From: Amorphochlora amoebiformis
Lineage: Eukaryota; Cercozoa; Chlorarachniophyceae
DNA: 64,000 bases
Assembly: GCA_054601695.1 (NCBI GenBank)
Contig: BAAHQB010000051.1
Location: 1-64,000 of the forward strand
Direction: 5' to 3'
Positions 61,506-64,000 of this stretch are shown piece after piece. The position numbers and the translations under genes were made by a program. The notes beneath the pieces were generated by a model that saw only the letters and a list, made by a program, of their open reading frames with translations, did not search any database and was not told where the DNA came from. How positions within the stretch are numbered: the stretch's first letter is position 1; each line of letters opens with the position of its first letter.

Positions 61506-61647
61506 TGAGGCTCGCAGTCGCGCGGCGACCATGAGGCCTCGCCGGAGTCCACGGAACCCAATGTGGATGCCGGATTTCGCTTGGAAATACGAAAAGATAA
61601 AATATCGCTAAAGAGAAAAAAGCGGTTTGACAACGCGTGGAGCCGTC
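61506..61647. promoter_or_regulatory. Compact divergent promoter region
   Basis: 142 bp between the start codons of the minus-strand AKR-like gene and the plus-strand NAA25 gene. It is not TA-repetitive and is moderately GC-rich. It must hold both 5' UTRs and promoters unless a start site is wrong. No TATA box is obvious. Confidence 0.55.
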
Positions 61648-62566
61648 ATGGCAAGAAAGCGTCGATCCGGGAATCCAGTGGCCCGCACAGGGGGGGGAGT
61701 TGGCAGCCGTTCGAACAAATTGGTGACGGATGCTCCAGAAAGCGAGGTTCGCAAGCGCGCACGGCCTATTTTCGACGCCATCGAGTCTAATAACTATAGC
61801 AGAGCGCTCATGCTTTCCAACCAAGCTATCCAGCGCCTTGGCCGCGTTCCCCTCATCCTCGCCCTCCAGGCCCTCGTATACTCACGCACAGGCCGTCGCC
61901 AGGACGCTCTCGGTAGTTTATATTCTTGTTTTCGCCGCAGAGTGCAGGGATTCGAGTTTTTACCGATGTCACGCAAAAGCGCTCTGATATCTCGGGCCCC
62001 AATCCCTTTCCCCAACAATATAATACTCCATCCTTGTTGGCTTAATGGATTAAAAATCCATCCTTCCCTTCATCACAAATTCAGATTAAAATTCTTCATC
62101 CTTCAGCTCTTTGCGACGAGGTCGAGAAGGTTCCGAACGCCCTATCAGCCATCGTCCTGCGAACCCTTCTACCGGTCTTCAAGACCCTCAGAGACCCTCA
62201 CAGAGCGGTAAAGTTATACGAAGCAGGTCACTTCAAGCCCAATCTCAACGTCTAGCCCTAGCCCCAATTCAAAGTGCATTTGCTGATTCTATCACTGCTA
62301 AGGGTTCAAGGCTGATATGAAGAATGAGGACGTGGGACTGGGGTACTATTTTTCACTAGGTCGGACGTTTAACCACGGCAAGCAGCAGGTAGGGGTGCGA
62401 GAGGAGGGTTGATGGGAGAAATTGGCTTCATGTTTTATATAGCATTTCATTGCCTTGCGAGGGTTTACATTAATGCAAACAAAAACAGGTCGTGGCGATG
62501 CAGCTTTGGAAGGCATTCAATAATCCCAAGTATATGCTCTGGGCCGTACTCAACCTCCTTCTCCAG
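61648..62566 (+). CDS. NAA25: NatB N-terminal acetyltransferase auxiliary subunit (TPR protein), 5' part
   Basis: Exons: 61648-61912, 62107-62249, 62311-62388 and 62489-62566. All join in frame, and the gene continues beyond the window. The start is the ATG at 61648 (M-A-R-K-R-R). The order matches the NAA25/Mdm20 N-terminus as I know it: [18 protein letters not shown], a TPR pair, [25 protein letters not shown], and [17 protein letters not shown]25 anchors the catalytic subunit NAA20 to the ribosome for acetylation of Met-Asp/Glu/Asn N-termini. The fourth exon is followed by a long TA-rich intron to the window end. Confidence 0.8.

Positions 62567-64000
<1,434 letters not shown>

Overview
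This is nuclear DNA from a eukaryote, probably a unicellular protist or alga. The genes are split by GT-AG introns, the interstitial telomere-type repeats are TTAGGG/CCCTAA, and Ty1/copia LTR elements are present. Exons are near 50% GC. Most long introns and the intergenic DNA are dominated by (TA)n arrays, often with a (TG)n extension. The lineage cannot be named from the window; the TTAGGG repeat argues against a typical land plant (TTTAGGG).

Layout. Positions 1-9179 form a large imperfect inverted repeat centred near 4505. Each arm, read outward from the centre, holds telomere-type repeats, a long (CT)n or (GA)n block, a unique A/T-rich segment and a copia-family retrotransposon. The left copy is decayed and lies on the minus strand. 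The right copy (6268-9179) has two identical 239-bp LTRs and one long open frame, but has lost most of integrase, reverse transcriptase and RNase H. Both copies carry the same deletions, so this looks like a non-autonomous lineage.

Positions 9416-43104 (plus strand) are 54 exons of one very large gene whose 5' end lies off the window. I chained the exons by splice site and frame. The visible product is about 4,400 residues: a cysteine-rich ectodomain of GCC2/GCC3 (ephrin-receptor-like) modules, a membrane-proximal domain that may be cupredoxin-like, one transmembrane helix, and about 2,330 residues of mostly coiled-coil cytoplasmic tail. The ectodomain exons use mixed intron phases, while every tail exon is phase 0-0. 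Several introns hold 240-350 bp elements with TG...CA ends that resemble the copia LTR (solo-LTR-like). One intron holds what looks like a decayed exon.

Positions 43105-45154 are a convergent intergenic region rich in CTAG. Positions 45155-61505 (minus strand) are a 22-exon gene predicted to encode a 687-residue aldo/keto-reductase-like protein with an N-terminal hydrophobic leader and an LRGG motif. Canonical catalytic Tyr and Lys are not evident, so it may be a pseudoenzyme. Only 142 bp separate its start codon from a divergent plus-strand gene (61648 onward), recognised as the NatB acetyltransferase auxiliary subunit NAA25, of which four exons are visible. The last 1.4 kb is microsatellite intron.

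The three genes do not form an obvious functional unit. All splice models come from reading the sequence by eye, without transcript or homology searches. Each exon boundary was checked only for a GT/AG site, frame continuity and protein-like content.
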